Assembly (NCBI GenBank): GCA_001604435.1
Contig: LVBO01000244.1
Coordinates: forward strand, 1 to 14,294
Direction of reading: 5' to 3'
Source: Synergistales bacterium Syner_01
GTDB lineage: Bacteria > Synergistota > Synergistia > Synergistales > Aminobacteriaceae
Length of the DNA stretch: 14,294 nucleotides
Shown here: positions 1-7,311 of the stretch, piece by piece
Layout of the letters: the number at the start of each line of letters is the position of its first letter
How positions within the stretch are numbered: the stretch's first letter is position 1
Made by a program: the position numbers and the translations under genes
The notes under the pieces: generated by a model
What the model saw: only the letters and a program-made list of their open reading frames with translations
What the model was told of the DNA's origin: nothing
Databases searched by the model: none

Positions 1-1035
1 GCGGGGCGTTCCCACCTCGAAGCCGAGAGGGGAGAGGCGCTCTTCGACCATGTCGATCATAAAACTCGTCAACGCCAGCGACTTCTCGCGCACCGCGCCG
101 ATCCCCGCCTCGTTGAAAAGCTTCAGCGCGCCGTCGAGCGACGCCGCGGAGAGGACGCACGGAGTCCCCATCTGCCACCCCCCGGCGCTTTGAGCATGCT
201 CGAAGGTGATGGACATGTCGAACTGACGTTCCTTCACGTACCCGAACCATCCGGCCAAACCCGGAGCGCGCCCGAAGTGACGCCGGTTGACGAAGAGCCC
301 CGCAGGAGCTCCCGGCCCGCCGTTCAGGTGCTTGTAACTGCACCAGAAGGCGAAGTCCACGTCGTCGTCGTGGAATGCGTGCGGTACCGAGCCGACGGAG
401 TGGGCGCAGTCGAAGCCGATCACGACGCCCCGCTCGTGCGCGGCCTTCGTGAGGCGCCGGATGTCCAGAAGCTGCCCGCTCCTGTAGAGCACGCCCGGAA
501 GCAAGGCGAGGGCAACCGTCTTGTCCATCATGCCGATAATGTCGTCCTCGTCCAACGTCCGCCCGTCGGCGCTCTTGGCGAGCAGCAGGTCGCGCGCCGG
601 GTCGCCGCCTTTCATGCGGATCTGGCTCTCCAGCGCGTAGAGGTCGGAGGGGAAGTTCAGCTCGTCGGCCAGAATCTTCCGTCGTCCTTCCTTGGGAGTG
701 AAAAAGGTCGCCACCAGCGTATGCAGGTTCGACGTCGTCGATCCCGTCATCACCACCTCGTCGGGGTGCGCGCCCACAAGAGGCGCCATCGCCGCGCCGA
801 TGCGCTCACCGTACGTGAACCAGTCGGGCGCGGCCTCCAGCCAGCCGCCGATGCCCCGCGTCCGCCACTCCTCGGCGGCCCGTTCCAACGACTTCAGCGC
901 GTCCACCGACGCAAGCCCCAAGGAGTTACCGTCCATGTATATTCCGTCTTTGAGAAGGTGAAAACGGCTCCGGAACCCCTTCAGCCGGTCCGCCTCGTCC
1001 AGCGCCCTCGCCTCGTGTAACCAGTTGCGTGTCAT
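1..1035 (-). CDS. kynU: Kynureninase, 3' end cut by window edge
   Basis: Kynureninase is a PLP-dependent, fold-type-I cytosolic enzyme that cleaves L-kynurenine (or 3-hydroxykynurenine) to anthranilate (or 3-hydroxyanthranilate) plus L-alanine in tryptophan breakdown. The minus-strand frame from ATG at 1035 stays open for 345 codons to the edge; the family is usually about 400-430 residues, so the last 60-80 are missing. Diagnostic stretches are YMDGNSLGL near residue 34, TGSTTSNLH for cofactor phosphate binding, FDCAHSVGS, and the Schiff-base motif SYKHLNGGPG with lysine at residue 235. The start is preceded by GGAGGAGGATCAGAG, a strong ribosome-binding site. The ATG overlaps the TGA of a 30-codon open frame by four bases (ATGA), so translation is probably coupled to that remnant. 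No promoter is visible directly upstream; transcription may come from readthrough of the TRAP operon terminator or from an unrecognised promoter. Confidence 0.93.
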   Translation of the reverse strand, partial: MTRNWLHEARALDEADRLKGFRSRFHLLKDGIYMDGNSLGLASVDALKSLERAAEEWRTRGIGGWLEAAPDWFTYGERIGAAMAPLVGAHPDEVVMTGSTTSNLHTLVATFFTPKEGRRKILADELNFPSDLYALESQIRMKGGDPARDLLLAKSADGRTLDEDDIIGMMDKTVALALLPGVLYRSGQLLDIRRLTKAAHERGVVIGFDCAHSVGSVPHAFHDDDVDFAFWCSYKHLNGGPGAPAGLFVNRRHFGRAPGLAGWFGYVKERQFDMSITFEHAQSAGGWQMGTPCVLSAASLDGALKLFNEAGIGAVREKSLALTSFMIDMVEERLSPLGFEVGTPR

Positions 1036-1196
1036 CTCTGATCCTCCTCCGTATTCGTCGCCATTCGTTCCAGAAGGGTTTCAAGTTGCTCCCGTTCAGC
1101 GGATGAAAGCCCGTTCGCCGCCATTTAGTCCCACTCGTCGAGGATTTTCGTGATCGACGGAAGCGCCTCCCGCCCCGCGGGCGACAGATAATAACG
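1032..1196 (-). pseudogene. C-terminal remnant of a MarR-family regulator, with in-frame stop
   Basis: On the minus strand, codons from 1196 read RYYLSPAGREAL followed by PSITKILDEWD. Then comes TAA (1127-1125), and in the same frame M at 1124 continues with AANGLSSAEREQ, LETLLERMATN and a short acidic end, stopping at 1032. Read through the TAA, this is what the C-terminus of a MarR winged-helix repressor looks like: the wing strand ending in 'LTPxGR', then 'LPxIxxIxxEW', then 'GLSxEExxxLxxLLxxM'. The TAA falls at one residue position without shifting the frame, so a nonsense substitution is the simplest explanation. The N-terminal part, including the DNA-binding helices, is absent: the frame upstream runs directly into the terminator and the stop codon of the TRAP permease, with no start codon. 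The 30-codon piece 1032-1124 may still be translated and couples to kynU by an ATGA overlap. HxlR and PadR families share the LTPxGR element and are weaker alternatives. Confidence 0.62.
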
Positions 1197-1223
1197 AAGG
1201 GGCCGTGGAGGCGGCCCCTTCGT
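1187..1223 (-). terminator. Rho-independent-type terminator of the TAXI TRAP operon
   Basis: A perfect 12-base-pair stem (ACGAAGGGGCCG at 1194-1205 with CGGCCCCTTCGT at 1212-1223) encloses a six-base loop. Reading on the minus strand it begins seven bases after the permease stop codon and is followed by TATTATC, a weak U-rich tail. The distal arm also coincides with the first codons of the MarR remnant. Confidence 0.7.
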
Positions 1224-1229
1224 TTGTGC

Positions 1230-3104
1230 TTACGCGATCCGGTGTTCCGCTTTCTGTTTTCTCCAGAAGAAGAGTCCCAGCAGCAGGAGGCCGACTCCCG
1301 CCGCCTTGGACAATTCCAGAGGGCTCAGACAGAGAACGCCGGCAATACAGAAGACCGCGCGCTGCCAGAGGGCGAGCGGCCTCCGGGTGAAGCCGATCAT
1401 GGCGTATCCCATGGCGAAGATGGCGGCGACGCCTCCCGCAAGGGCGGTGAGGTTGTTGAACAGTCCGGCGTTCAATATCAGGCCCGGGTCGTAGCAGAAG
1501 GCGAAGGGGACGATGAAGGCCAGTATGCCGAGGCGCATCGCCGTAAAACCGGTTTTGTTGGGAGGAGAGCCGGCGATGGAGCTCGCGGCGTATGCGGCCA
1601 GCGCAACGGGCGGCGTGATGTTCGAGACGATGGCGAAGTAGAAGACGAAGAGGTGGGCGGAGATCGTCGGAAAGCCCAGGCGCGCGAGGGCCGGGACGCC
1701 GAGCGCCGCTGCGAGGATGTACGCTCCTGTGGTCGGAAGTCCCATGCCAAGGATGAGAGATACGAGCATGACCAGAAGCAGGGCGACGAACGGAATATCT
1801 TTCGCGAAGGCGAAGATGAATCCGACGAACTTGAAGCCGAACCCCGTAAGGCCTACGGAGCCGACGACGATGCCCGCGGCGGCGCATGCTATGCAGACCA
1901 TCGGAATGTTCTTGGCGCCTGTGTAGATCGCGTCGATCGCGTCGAGCGGCGTCATTCGTTTGCCGGGATTGAGCAGAGAAACGCCCCAGGCAAGCCCTAT
2001 GCCGATCGTGGCCGACCACATCGGCGTGTACCCCGCGAGCAGCAGGTAGACGAGTCCTATGATGGGAAGGATGAAGTAGAGCTTCTTCAGGACTTCCTTC
2101 TTTGATGGAAGCTCGTCCGGTTCAAGCCCCTGCAGGCCGTTCTTGAGCGCGCCGAGATGCACCATGAAAATGACCGCGCCGTAGTAGAGGATGGCGGGAA
2201 GCGTAGCGGCGATCATGATTTCGCTGTAGGGCCTCCCCAGGAAGGAAGCCATGATGAAAGCGCCCGCTCCCATGATCGGAGGCATTATCTGCCCTCCGGC
2301 GCTTGCGACAGCCTCGACGGCGCCTGCGAAGTGCGCCGGGTACCCTATCCGTTTCATCAAGGGGATGGTGAATGTGCCGGTTCCGTAGACGTTGGCGACC
2401 GCGGAGCCGGAGATCGAGCCGAAGAGGGCGGAACTCACGACGGCGATTTTCGCGGGGCCGCCCGCCTGGGTGCCGGTGAAGGCCTCGGCGAGGTGCATGA
2501 AATATTCGCCGACGCCGCTCTTTTCAAGAAAGCCGCCGAAAATGAGGAAGATCATGACGAAGGCGGCCGAGACCCCCAGCGGAACGGAGAAGATGCCCTC
2601 GCCGGTGAGGTAGATATGCTCGATCACCTCTTCGAACGTGAAGGAGAGTCCCCTCATGATGCCGGGCATGTGGTGGCCGAAATACATGTAGCCTGCGAAG
2701 AAGGCTGCGATGATTGCGAGCGGAATGCCGACGACGCGGCGCGTGGCTTCGATCAGGATGACGAGAAGCAGCGTTCCCAGCACGAGCTGGGTTGTGGTCA
2801 GGGGATCCACCTGGGCGATGCGCTCGATGATGTGCGTGTAGTTGATCATGTTGTATATGCCCGGAAGCGTGGAGAGCGCCGCCAAAACCCAGTCGTAAAA
2901 CGGGACATACTCCTTGGGGGCTCTGGAGGATATCGGGTAGAGGACGAAGCACATCGGGAGGACCCATGTCAGGTGGATGCTGCGCTGGAGGTACGCTTCA
3001 TAGTTGCCGAAGATGGCCGTATAGAGGTGAAAGAGGCCCATGGCGACGACGTACGCATAAAAGAGTTTCTGGGTATTGCCTCGAAGTTGTCTCATTGTGT
3101 ACAC
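1230..3104 (-). CDS. TRAP transporter fused permease, TAXI type (DctQ-like + DctM)
   Basis: This is an integral inner-membrane permease of a tripartite ATP-independent periplasmic transporter, in which the small 4-TM and large 12-TM subunits are fused. It would move a solute delivered by the TAXI binding protein using an ion gradient. The 624 residues are mostly hydrophobic helices. The first roughly 150 residues hold the small-subunit-like helices. Large-subunit signatures follow: GSISGSAVANV, GGQIMPPIMGAGAF (about residues 267-280), GMGLPTT (453-459) and SNITPPVALAAYAA. About 100 further C-terminal residues form extra membrane segments, which is common in TAXI fusions. The start chosen is GTG at 3104, because AGGA lies five bases before it; the ATG three codons inside would have spacing of about 14. 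The gene follows the binding-protein gene after an 84-base gap that holds an attenuating hairpin. The substrate cannot be read from sequence; known TAXI systems carry glutamate, 2-oxoglutarate or similar organic acids. Confidence 0.93.
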   Translation of the reverse strand: MYTMRQLRGNTQKLFYAYVVAMGLFHLYTAIFGNYEAYLQRSIHLTWVLPMCFVLYPISSRAPKEYVPFYDWVLAALSTLPGIYNMINYTHIIERIAQVDPLTTTQLVLGTLLLVILIEATRRVVGIPLAIIAAFFAGYMYFGHHMPGIMRGLSFTFEEVIEHIYLTGEGIFSVPLGVSAAFVMIFLIFGGFLEKSGVGEYFMHLAEAFTGTQAGGPAKIAVVSSALFGSISGSAVANVYGTGTFTIPLMKRIGYPAHFAGAVEAVASAGGQIMPPIMGAGAFIMASFLGRPYSEIMIAATLPAILYYGAVIFMVHLGALKNGLQGLEPDELPSKKEVLKKLYFILPIIGLVYLLLAGYTPMWSATIGIGLAWGVSLLNPGKRMTPLDAIDAIYTGAKNIPMVCIACAAAGIVVGSVGLTGFGFKFVGFIFAFAKDIPFVALLLVMLVSLILGMGLPTTGAYILAAALGVPALARLGFPTISAHLFVFYFAIVSNITPPVALAAYAASSIAGSPPNKTGFTAMRLGILAFIVPFAFCYDPGLILNAGLFNNLTALAGGVAAIFAMGYAMIGFTRRPLALWQRAVFCIAGVLCLSPLELSKAAGVGLLLLGLFFWRKQKAEHRIA

Positions 3105-3127
3105 TCACTTCCTAGGTCGTTCTTTTC

Positions 3128-3163
3128 AAAATTAAAAGCGGGCGGTGATTCGCCACCGCCCGC
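3128..3163 (-). terminator. Intra-operon terminator/attenuator between TAXI binding protein and permease
   Basis: A perfect 10-base-pair stem (GCGGGCGGTG at 3138-3147, CACCGCCCGC at 3154-3163) with a six-base loop is followed on the minus strand by TTTTAATTTT. It lies 25 bases past the binding-protein stop and upstream of the permease start. The form is that of an intrinsic terminator. Partial readthrough would give much more binding protein than permease, as is usual for binding-protein-dependent transporters; the unequal expression is inferred. Confidence 0.8.
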
Positions 3164-3188
3164 GTGAAGTGCGGAAATCTCTTGAATG

Positions 3189-4172
3189 CTATTGCTTCAG
3201 TTCCTTCCAGAACCTGACTGCGCCCGGATGCGATTCGACGGACGCGGGAAGCGCCATTTTGAGTTCAAGCTCGGCGATGTCCTTAACAGCCAGAGCGAGA
3301 GAGTCGCGGTTGGCCCACAGCGCCTTGGAGAGTTCGTAGACCAGGTCCTCGGGAAGATCCTTGCGGATGACGACGCAGGTATAGTCGCCGACTGTCGGTG
3401 TGGGCTCGGTCACGCTCTTGTAGATGCCGGGTTCGATCATGAAGGTCTCCGTGCCGTAGGCTGCCGCCAGGGCGTCGAGCGCGCTCTGCTCGACGGGAAG
3501 AAGAAGGACGTCGACCTGATTCTCGATCTGCATGACGATGGAGGCCACTCGTCCGACGGAGAAGGCGAATATATCGAGGTGGTTGTCGGCCAGCAGGTTG
3601 GCGCCGTCCTCATAGGAGGCGAACTCGACCTTGCCGCCCCAGCCGCGGATATCATCCCAGCCGATATCGTAACCTTTTTTGAAGAGGGCGCGGATGGTCA
3701 CTTCGGAAGCGGTTCCCGGCTTCAGCGTGGCGAAGCGGACAGGAAGCTTCTTCGCGACGAAATCGCCGAGTGTTTTGATTCCGTGCTGTTCCGCGTAGTC
3801 TTTTCTCATGATGAAATAGGTGAACTGGGTGTAGAGGTTCGACATAACGACCGCGTTCTTCGCGGGAGCCTTGAAGGGATCCTCTCCCTTGCCCGCCGCG
3901 CCGACGAACGATGTTACCGAAAATCCGAGATCGCCCTTGGTGTTGTCCGTGTTCACCACGTTGGCGACGCCGCCGCCGGTGCTGCTGGTGGTCTGAAGGA
4001 CTTCCTTCGTCCACATGTCGGCGAGGGCGCCGCCGAGAGCGAACCAGTTGCCGCCCGGAGGTCCGGCCATGAAGCGAAGCTGGTCGGGCCACCCTTCCTT
4101 CGCTGCGAAGGCCGTCCCGGAGAAGGCGACCACGAGTGCAAGGGCGAGAAGCAGAAGAACTCGTCTTTTCAT
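3189..4172 (-). CDS. TRAP transporter substrate-binding protein, TAXI family
   Basis: This is a periplasmic solute receptor that captures a ligand and hands it to the fused TRAP permease encoded just downstream. The first roughly 23 residues form a Sec signal peptide: KMKRR, a leucine/alanine-rich core, and an AFA-A cleavage site. The mature part opens with LRFMAGPPGGNWFALGGALA, matching the TAXI-family beginning 'TGGxxGxYYxxGxALA', and includes STGGGVANV and LGFSVTSF, typical of the first lobe. The product is 327 residues, normal for TAXI (about 310-340). The start is ATG at 4172, with GGAG nine bases upstream; a GTG six bases earlier (4178) has only three bases of spacing and is less likely. 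The gene is first in the operon behind a strong promoter at 4232-4260. The ligand is unknown. Confidence 0.93.
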   Translation of the reverse strand: MKRRVLLLLALALVVAFSGTAFAAKEGWPDQLRFMAGPPGGNWFALGGALADMWTKEVLQTTSSTGGGVANVVNTDNTKGDLGFSVTSFVGAAGKGEDPFKAPAKNAVVMSNLYTQFTYFIMRKDYAEQHGIKTLGDFVAKKLPVRFATLKPGTASEVTIRALFKKGYDIGWDDIRGWGGKVEFASYEDGANLLADNHLDIFAFSVGRVASIVMQIENQVDVLLLPVEQSALDALAAAYGTETFMIEPGIYKSVTEPTPTVGDYTCVVIRKDLPEDLVYELSKALWANRDSLALAVKDIAELELKMALPASVESHPGAVRFWKELKQ

Positions 4173-4212
4173 TTTCACACGCTCCTTTGATGAGAATTTG
4201 AGTAGAACTTCC

Positions 4213-4241
4213 CTGAGAATCAGACGGGAAAATGATATAGT
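4213..4241 (+). promoter_or_regulatory. Candidate pepF promoter overlapping the TAXI promoter
   Basis: CTGAGA (4213-4218) is followed after 17 bases by TATAGT (4236-4241), pointing toward the oligoendopeptidase gene. The -10 matches five of six consensus bases and the -35 four of six. Its -10 shares bases with the -10 of the opposing TAXI promoter. The AT-rich stretch 4255-4300 could hold another promoter, but I could not find a well-spaced pair there. Confidence 0.35.
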
Positions 4242-4260
4242 CTTCGGGGCGACGTGTCAA
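4232..4260 (-). promoter_or_regulatory. Sigma-70-type promoter for the TAXI TRAP operon
   Basis: On the minus strand TTGACA (4260-4255) is separated by exactly 17 bases from TATCAT (4237-4232). The -35 is a perfect consensus and the -10 matches five of six positions. It lies about 60 bases upstream of the binding-protein start, giving a leader of roughly 50 bases. Confidence 0.78.
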
Positions 4261-4317
4261 TAAAACCGTTTGAACTTTATTTTTCAAAATTCCCTTGTTT
4301 GTGAAAGGAGTTTCGTT

Positions 4318-6177
4318 ATGATTCGCACTCAGTCGGATAGAACAGAAAAAAAGGCCGCTTTTACGGAATTGTCGTTTGGAGGGAAAGTCCCTCCACGCAG
4401 TGATATTCCTGTCGAGTATACCTGGGATCTCTCGGCGCTTCAATCTTCGGACGAGGCATGGGAGGAGAGTTTCCGTCTCGCCGGCTCCGAGATGGAGCTG
4501 ATTGCCTCTTACAGCGGAAGGCTTTTTGAATCTCCCGAAACTCTTCTCGAATTTCTCCGCCTTGAGGAAAAGGCGTCGGAACGTATGGGAAAGCTGTATG
4601 CATACGCAACGATGAAGAGCCACGAGAATACCTCCGATGCTCTGTACCAGGGGATGGAGGACAGGGCCGGAATGCTCTATTCGTCCTTTGCGGCGGTGTG
4701 CTCTTTCTTCAACCCGGAGGTGCTTGCCGCAGGCGAGGAGAAGGTGAGCGGCTTCATCGCGCGCTGCGACGATCTCGCGCTCTACCGTCACTTCTTCGAC
4801 AATCTGCTTCGCTCGAAGGAGCATGTGCTCTCGCCGCGCGAGGAGGAGCTTTTGGCGCGTTCCGCCGAAATGGCCCGTACCGCGGAGACCGCGTTCTCGC
4901 TTTTTACGAACGCCGATCTGACGTTCCCTGCGATCGTCGACGAGAAGGGCGAAGAAACCGAGCTTTCGGAGGAGCGGTACTACCTCCTGAGCCGCTCCCG
5001 CGACCGCCGCGTGCGCAAGGAGGCGTTCGATGGACTGCTGGGAACCTACGGGAAGTACCGGAACTCTCTGGGTGCGCTCTACTCGGGAAGCGTAAAGGGG
5101 GATATTTTCTACGCGACCGCCCGGAAGTACTCCTCCTCGCTGGAAGCCTCGCTCGACGCGGACAACATCCCCGCATCGGTTTACGACAACGTTGTAGCGA
5201 CGGTGAATGCAAATCTCGACGCTCTGCACGACTACATGCGCCTCAGAAAGAAGGCGCTCGCGCTGGACGAGCTGCATATGTACGACCTCAACGTGCCGCT
5301 TGCCGACGAACCGGATGCGGCCATACCGTACGGGAAGGCGGTGGAGATGGTGACCGAGGGGCTTGCCCCTCTCGGCGCGGAGTATGTGGATGTTCTCCGG
5401 AAAGGATTCACCGCCCGATGGGTCGACGTATATGAGAATCAGGGGAAGCGGAAGGGGGCGTACTCGTGGGGAAGCTACGGCGCGCACCCGTTCGTGCTGC
5501 TGAACTACAGCGGCACGCTCCGCGACGTTTTCACCATCGCCCACGAGATGGGGCATTCTCTGCACACGTGGTATTCGCAGGAGAGGCAGCCTCAGGTGTA
5601 CGCAGACTACACGATCTTTCTCGCGGAGGTCGCCTCCACGGTGAACGAGTCGCTGCTGCTGGAATCGATGATTGAGAAGGCCTCTCGGGAGGAGAAAATC
5701 TACCTTCTGAACCACTACCTGGATCAGGTGCGCACCACCGTATACCGGCAGGCGATGTTCGCGGAGTTCGAGCGGGACATGCATGCCGCGGCGGAACAGG
5801 GAGCGCCCCTGACGGCGGACTCTCTTTGCTCCGTTTGGCGCGAGCTGAACGAGCGTTATCACGGCCCCGACATGACGGTCGATGCCGAAATCGAGGTGGA
5901 GTGGGCGCGTATCCCTCATTTCTACTCGGCGTTCTACGTTTATAAATACGTGACGGGCTTCACTTCGGCGGCGATGTTGACGCGACAACTCCGGAAGGGA
6001 AGCGTCGAGGAACGCGAGCGTTATCTGCGTTTCCTGTCGAGGGGGAGTTCCGCGTACTCTCTGGATATTCTGAAGGAGGCCGGGGTGGACATGACGACGC
6101 CCGCCCCGTTGCAGGAGACCGTGGCGAGCTTCAGGGAAAAGACGGCGCAGCTCGCCGGACTTCTGGGGATCGACTGA
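4318..6177 (+). CDS. pepF: Oligoendopeptidase F (M3B family metallopeptidase)
   Basis: This is a cytosolic zinc endopeptidase that cuts imported or internally produced oligopeptides, providing amino acids for catabolism or clearing peptide fragments. The M3 zinc site HEMGH is at residues 409-413 within TIAHEMGHSLHTW, and the third-ligand region FLAEVASTVNESLLLE follows about 25 residues later. The N-terminal region has the family-typical DIPVEYTWDLSAL (about residues 25-37). No signal peptide is seen. At 619 residues it has normal family length. The start is ATG at 4318 because AAAGGAG lies seven bases before it. The frame is open upstream to 4270, but that extension has no ribosome-binding site and would include the Shine-Dalgarno itself. 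The gene stands alone: divergent from the TAXI operon and ended by the bidirectional terminator at 6183-6211. Confidence 0.95.
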   Translation: MIRTQSDRTEKKAAFTELSFGGKVPPRSDIPVEYTWDLSALQSSDEAWEESFRLAGSEMELIASYSGRLFESPETLLEFLRLEEKASERMGKLYAYATMKSHENTSDALYQGMEDRAGMLYSSFAAVCSFFNPEVLAAGEEKVSGFIARCDDLALYRHFFDNLLRSKEHVLSPREEELLARSAEMARTAETAFSLFTNADLTFPAIVDEKGEETELSEERYYLLSRSRDRRVRKEAFDGLLGTYGKYRNSLGALYSGSVKGDIFYATARKYSSSLEASLDADNIPASVYDNVVATVNANLDALHDYMRLRKKALALDELHMYDLNVPLADEPDAAIPYGKAVEMVTEGLAPLGAEYVDVLRKGFTARWVDVYENQGKRKGAYSWGSYGAHPFVLLNYSGTLRDVFTIAHEMGHSLHTWYSQERQPQVYADYTIFLAEVASTVNESLLLESMIEKASREEKIYLLNHYLDQVRTTVYRQAMFAEFERDMHAAAEQGAPLTADSLCSVWRELNERYHGPDMTVDAEIEVEWARIPHFYSAFYVYKYVTGFTSAAMLTRQLRKGSVEERERYLRFLSRGSSAYSLDILKEAGVDMTTPAPLQETVASFREKTAQLAGLLGID

Positions 6178-6182
6178 GAAGC

Positions 6183-6211
6183 AAAAAAGGGGCTCCGAAG
6201 GAGCCCCTTTT
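6183..6211. terminator. Bidirectional terminator between pepF and the LysR gene
   Basis: A 12-base-pair stem (AAAAGGGGCTCC at 6185-6196, GGAGCCCCTTTT at 6200-6211) closes on a GAA loop. It has an A-run on its left side and a T-run on its right, so it can work for both convergent genes. It starts five bases after the pepF stop and ends 18 bases from the LysR stop. Confidence 0.85.
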
Positions 6212-6228
6212 ACATAGGGCGAGGCTCT

Positions 6229-7137
6229 TCAATGCAGCAGCTCGCGGCAGGTTGTTTCCAAGCGCTTCGCCATCTCCCAACCGGGGTAGGAGAGTCCTTT
6301 CGAAGAAGAGTAGACGCATTGAATCTCCCACGACATGTCGTCCATTCCTTCGAGCATGACGGGGGCGAGGCGGCCGGACGCGATGCTCCCCTGCACCGAG
6401 AGGGAGCTTGTAATGAGGACGCCGACGCCTGCCTCGGCCAGGTTCTTCGCCAACTCGATTTCATCGGTTTCGACCTGTTCTCCGAAGGAAATCCTGTTGC
6501 GGAGCAGGAATTCATCCACATAGGTCGCGAGAGGACAGTCGCCGGCGAAGCGGATGAGCGTGCGCCGTTCCGCGTCCGAGAACGACGCTTGCCCGCTCGA
6601 AGCCCAGGGGTGTCCTTTGGGGGCGACCAGAACGAGCCTGTCGTCGCCGAGAGGACGGTATGTGAGCGCCGGGTCCCTTGAGAAAGGAAAGCTTTTTCCG
6701 AGGATGACCATCTCGACGTTTCCCCGTTTCAAATCCCGGAGAATTTCGGTGGTATTCCCCGACGTGACGGAAATGGAGACGGCGGGAAAGTTCTCCCGGA
6801 AACCGACGAGCGCTTTCGGGAGAATGTAGAAGCCCGCGAACGGCGAAACGCCTATTTCCAGACGTCCGGACCGGAGAGCGCGCATGTCCCGGAAGCGAGC
6901 GGGGATCTCGTCCGCCTGACGGAGGAGGTCCGAGGCGAGCACGTGGAGGGCGCGTCCCTCGGGGGTCAGCGAAACGGAGCGTCCTTTTCGTTCGAAGAGG
7001 CGGACGTCGTAGCTTTTTTCGAGCGAAGCGACTTGCTGGCTTATGGAGGGTTGCGACAGGAAGAGCTTTTCCGCGGCCTGGCGGAAAGAGCCCTCTTCCA
7101 CGATCGTGCAGAATATCCTCAGTTGGTGAAGATTCAT
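6229..7137 (-). CDS. LysR-family transcriptional regulator
   Basis: This is a DNA-binding regulator that normally responds to a small metabolite and controls a divergent target operon. Residues 1-60 form the LysR winged helix: MNLHQLRIFCTIVEEGSF, then AAEKLFLSQPSISQQVASLE as the helix-turn-helix, then LFERKGRSVSLTPEG. The effector-binding half (about 90-290) has the expected openings GRLEIGVSPF and VSISVTSGNTTEIL. The length of 302 residues is typical. ATG at 7137 follows GGAG with a seven-base spacing. The gene is transcribed away from the M20/PLP operon across a 174-base region, so it most likely controls that operon and itself. The effector cannot be deduced; a substrate or intermediate of the adjacent pathway is the natural guess. 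Confidence 0.93.
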   Translation of the reverse strand: MNLHQLRIFCTIVEEGSFRQAAEKLFLSQPSISQQVASLEKSYDVRLFERKGRSVSLTPEGRALHVLASDLLRQADEIPARFRDMRALRSGRLEIGVSPFAGFYILPKALVGFRENFPAVSISVTSGNTTEILRDLKRGNVEMVILGKSFPFSRDPALTYRPLGDDRLVLVAPKGHPWASSGQASFSDAERRTLIRFAGDCPLATYVDEFLLRNRISFGEQVETDEIELAKNLAEAGVGVLITSSLSVQGSIASGRLAPVMLEGMDDMSWEIQCVYSSSKGLSYPGWEMAKRLETTCRELLH

Positions 7138-7149
7138 TCGTCTTCTCCT

Positions 7150-7179
7150 TGATATAGGTTTTCCTGAAGTATTATATCA
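7150..7179. promoter_or_regulatory. Candidate LysR operator (inverted repeat)
   Basis: TGATATA (7150-7156) and TATATCA (7173-7179) form a perfect 7-base inverted repeat with a 16-base spacer. The right arm covers the LysR -10 element, so protein bound here would repress the regulator gene, as in classic LysR autoregulation. The spacing is longer than a simple T-N11-A box, and the AT-rich composition makes a chance match possible. Confidence 0.3.
7171..7179 (-). promoter_or_regulatory. Extended -10 promoter of the LysR gene
   Basis: On the minus strand the bases read TGATATAAT, a perfect TATAAT with the TGn extension. It lies 33 bases upstream of the LysR start. No good -35 exists at 16-18 bases (TTGCAA occurs at only 14), as is common for extended -10 promoters. 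Confidence 0.5.
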
Positions 7180-7190
7180 TTTTTTCCTTC

Positions 7191-7218
7191 TTGCAAATAA
7201 TACTATCTGGTGTATCTT
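7191..7218 (+). promoter_or_regulatory. Candidate promoter of the M20/PLP operon
   Basis: TTGCAA (7191-7196), a 16-base spacer and TATCTT (7213-7218) point toward the M20 gene, leaving a leader of about 85 bases. Both hexamers are only moderate matches, consistent with a LysR-activated promoter. The leader contains no convincing riboswitch or attenuator. Confidence 0.35.
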
Positions 7219-7311
7219 GGTAGCAAGAGAAGATGGAGAGTGTCGCGACGGGCTTCGTCGAGAAGCCTTTCGCGATTGGAGAGCGCACGCGGCGAATAAG
7301 GAGGCGATGGC

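Noticed and set aside
190..1020. A 276-codon plus-strand open frame
   Set aside because: It is the complement of kynureninase, whose cofactor motif and start are clear on the minus strand.
4270..4317. N-terminal extension of pepF from the upstream ATG at 4270
   Set aside because: There is no ribosome site before 4270, and the extension would translate the obvious AAAGGAG that serves ATG 4318.
3652..5988. A very long minus-strand open frame (778 codons) opposite pepF
   Set aside because: It is antisense to a clear M3 peptidase and part of the TAXI gene. Its translation is Arg/His/Val-rich with no recognisable domain, as expected from a GC-rich complementary frame.
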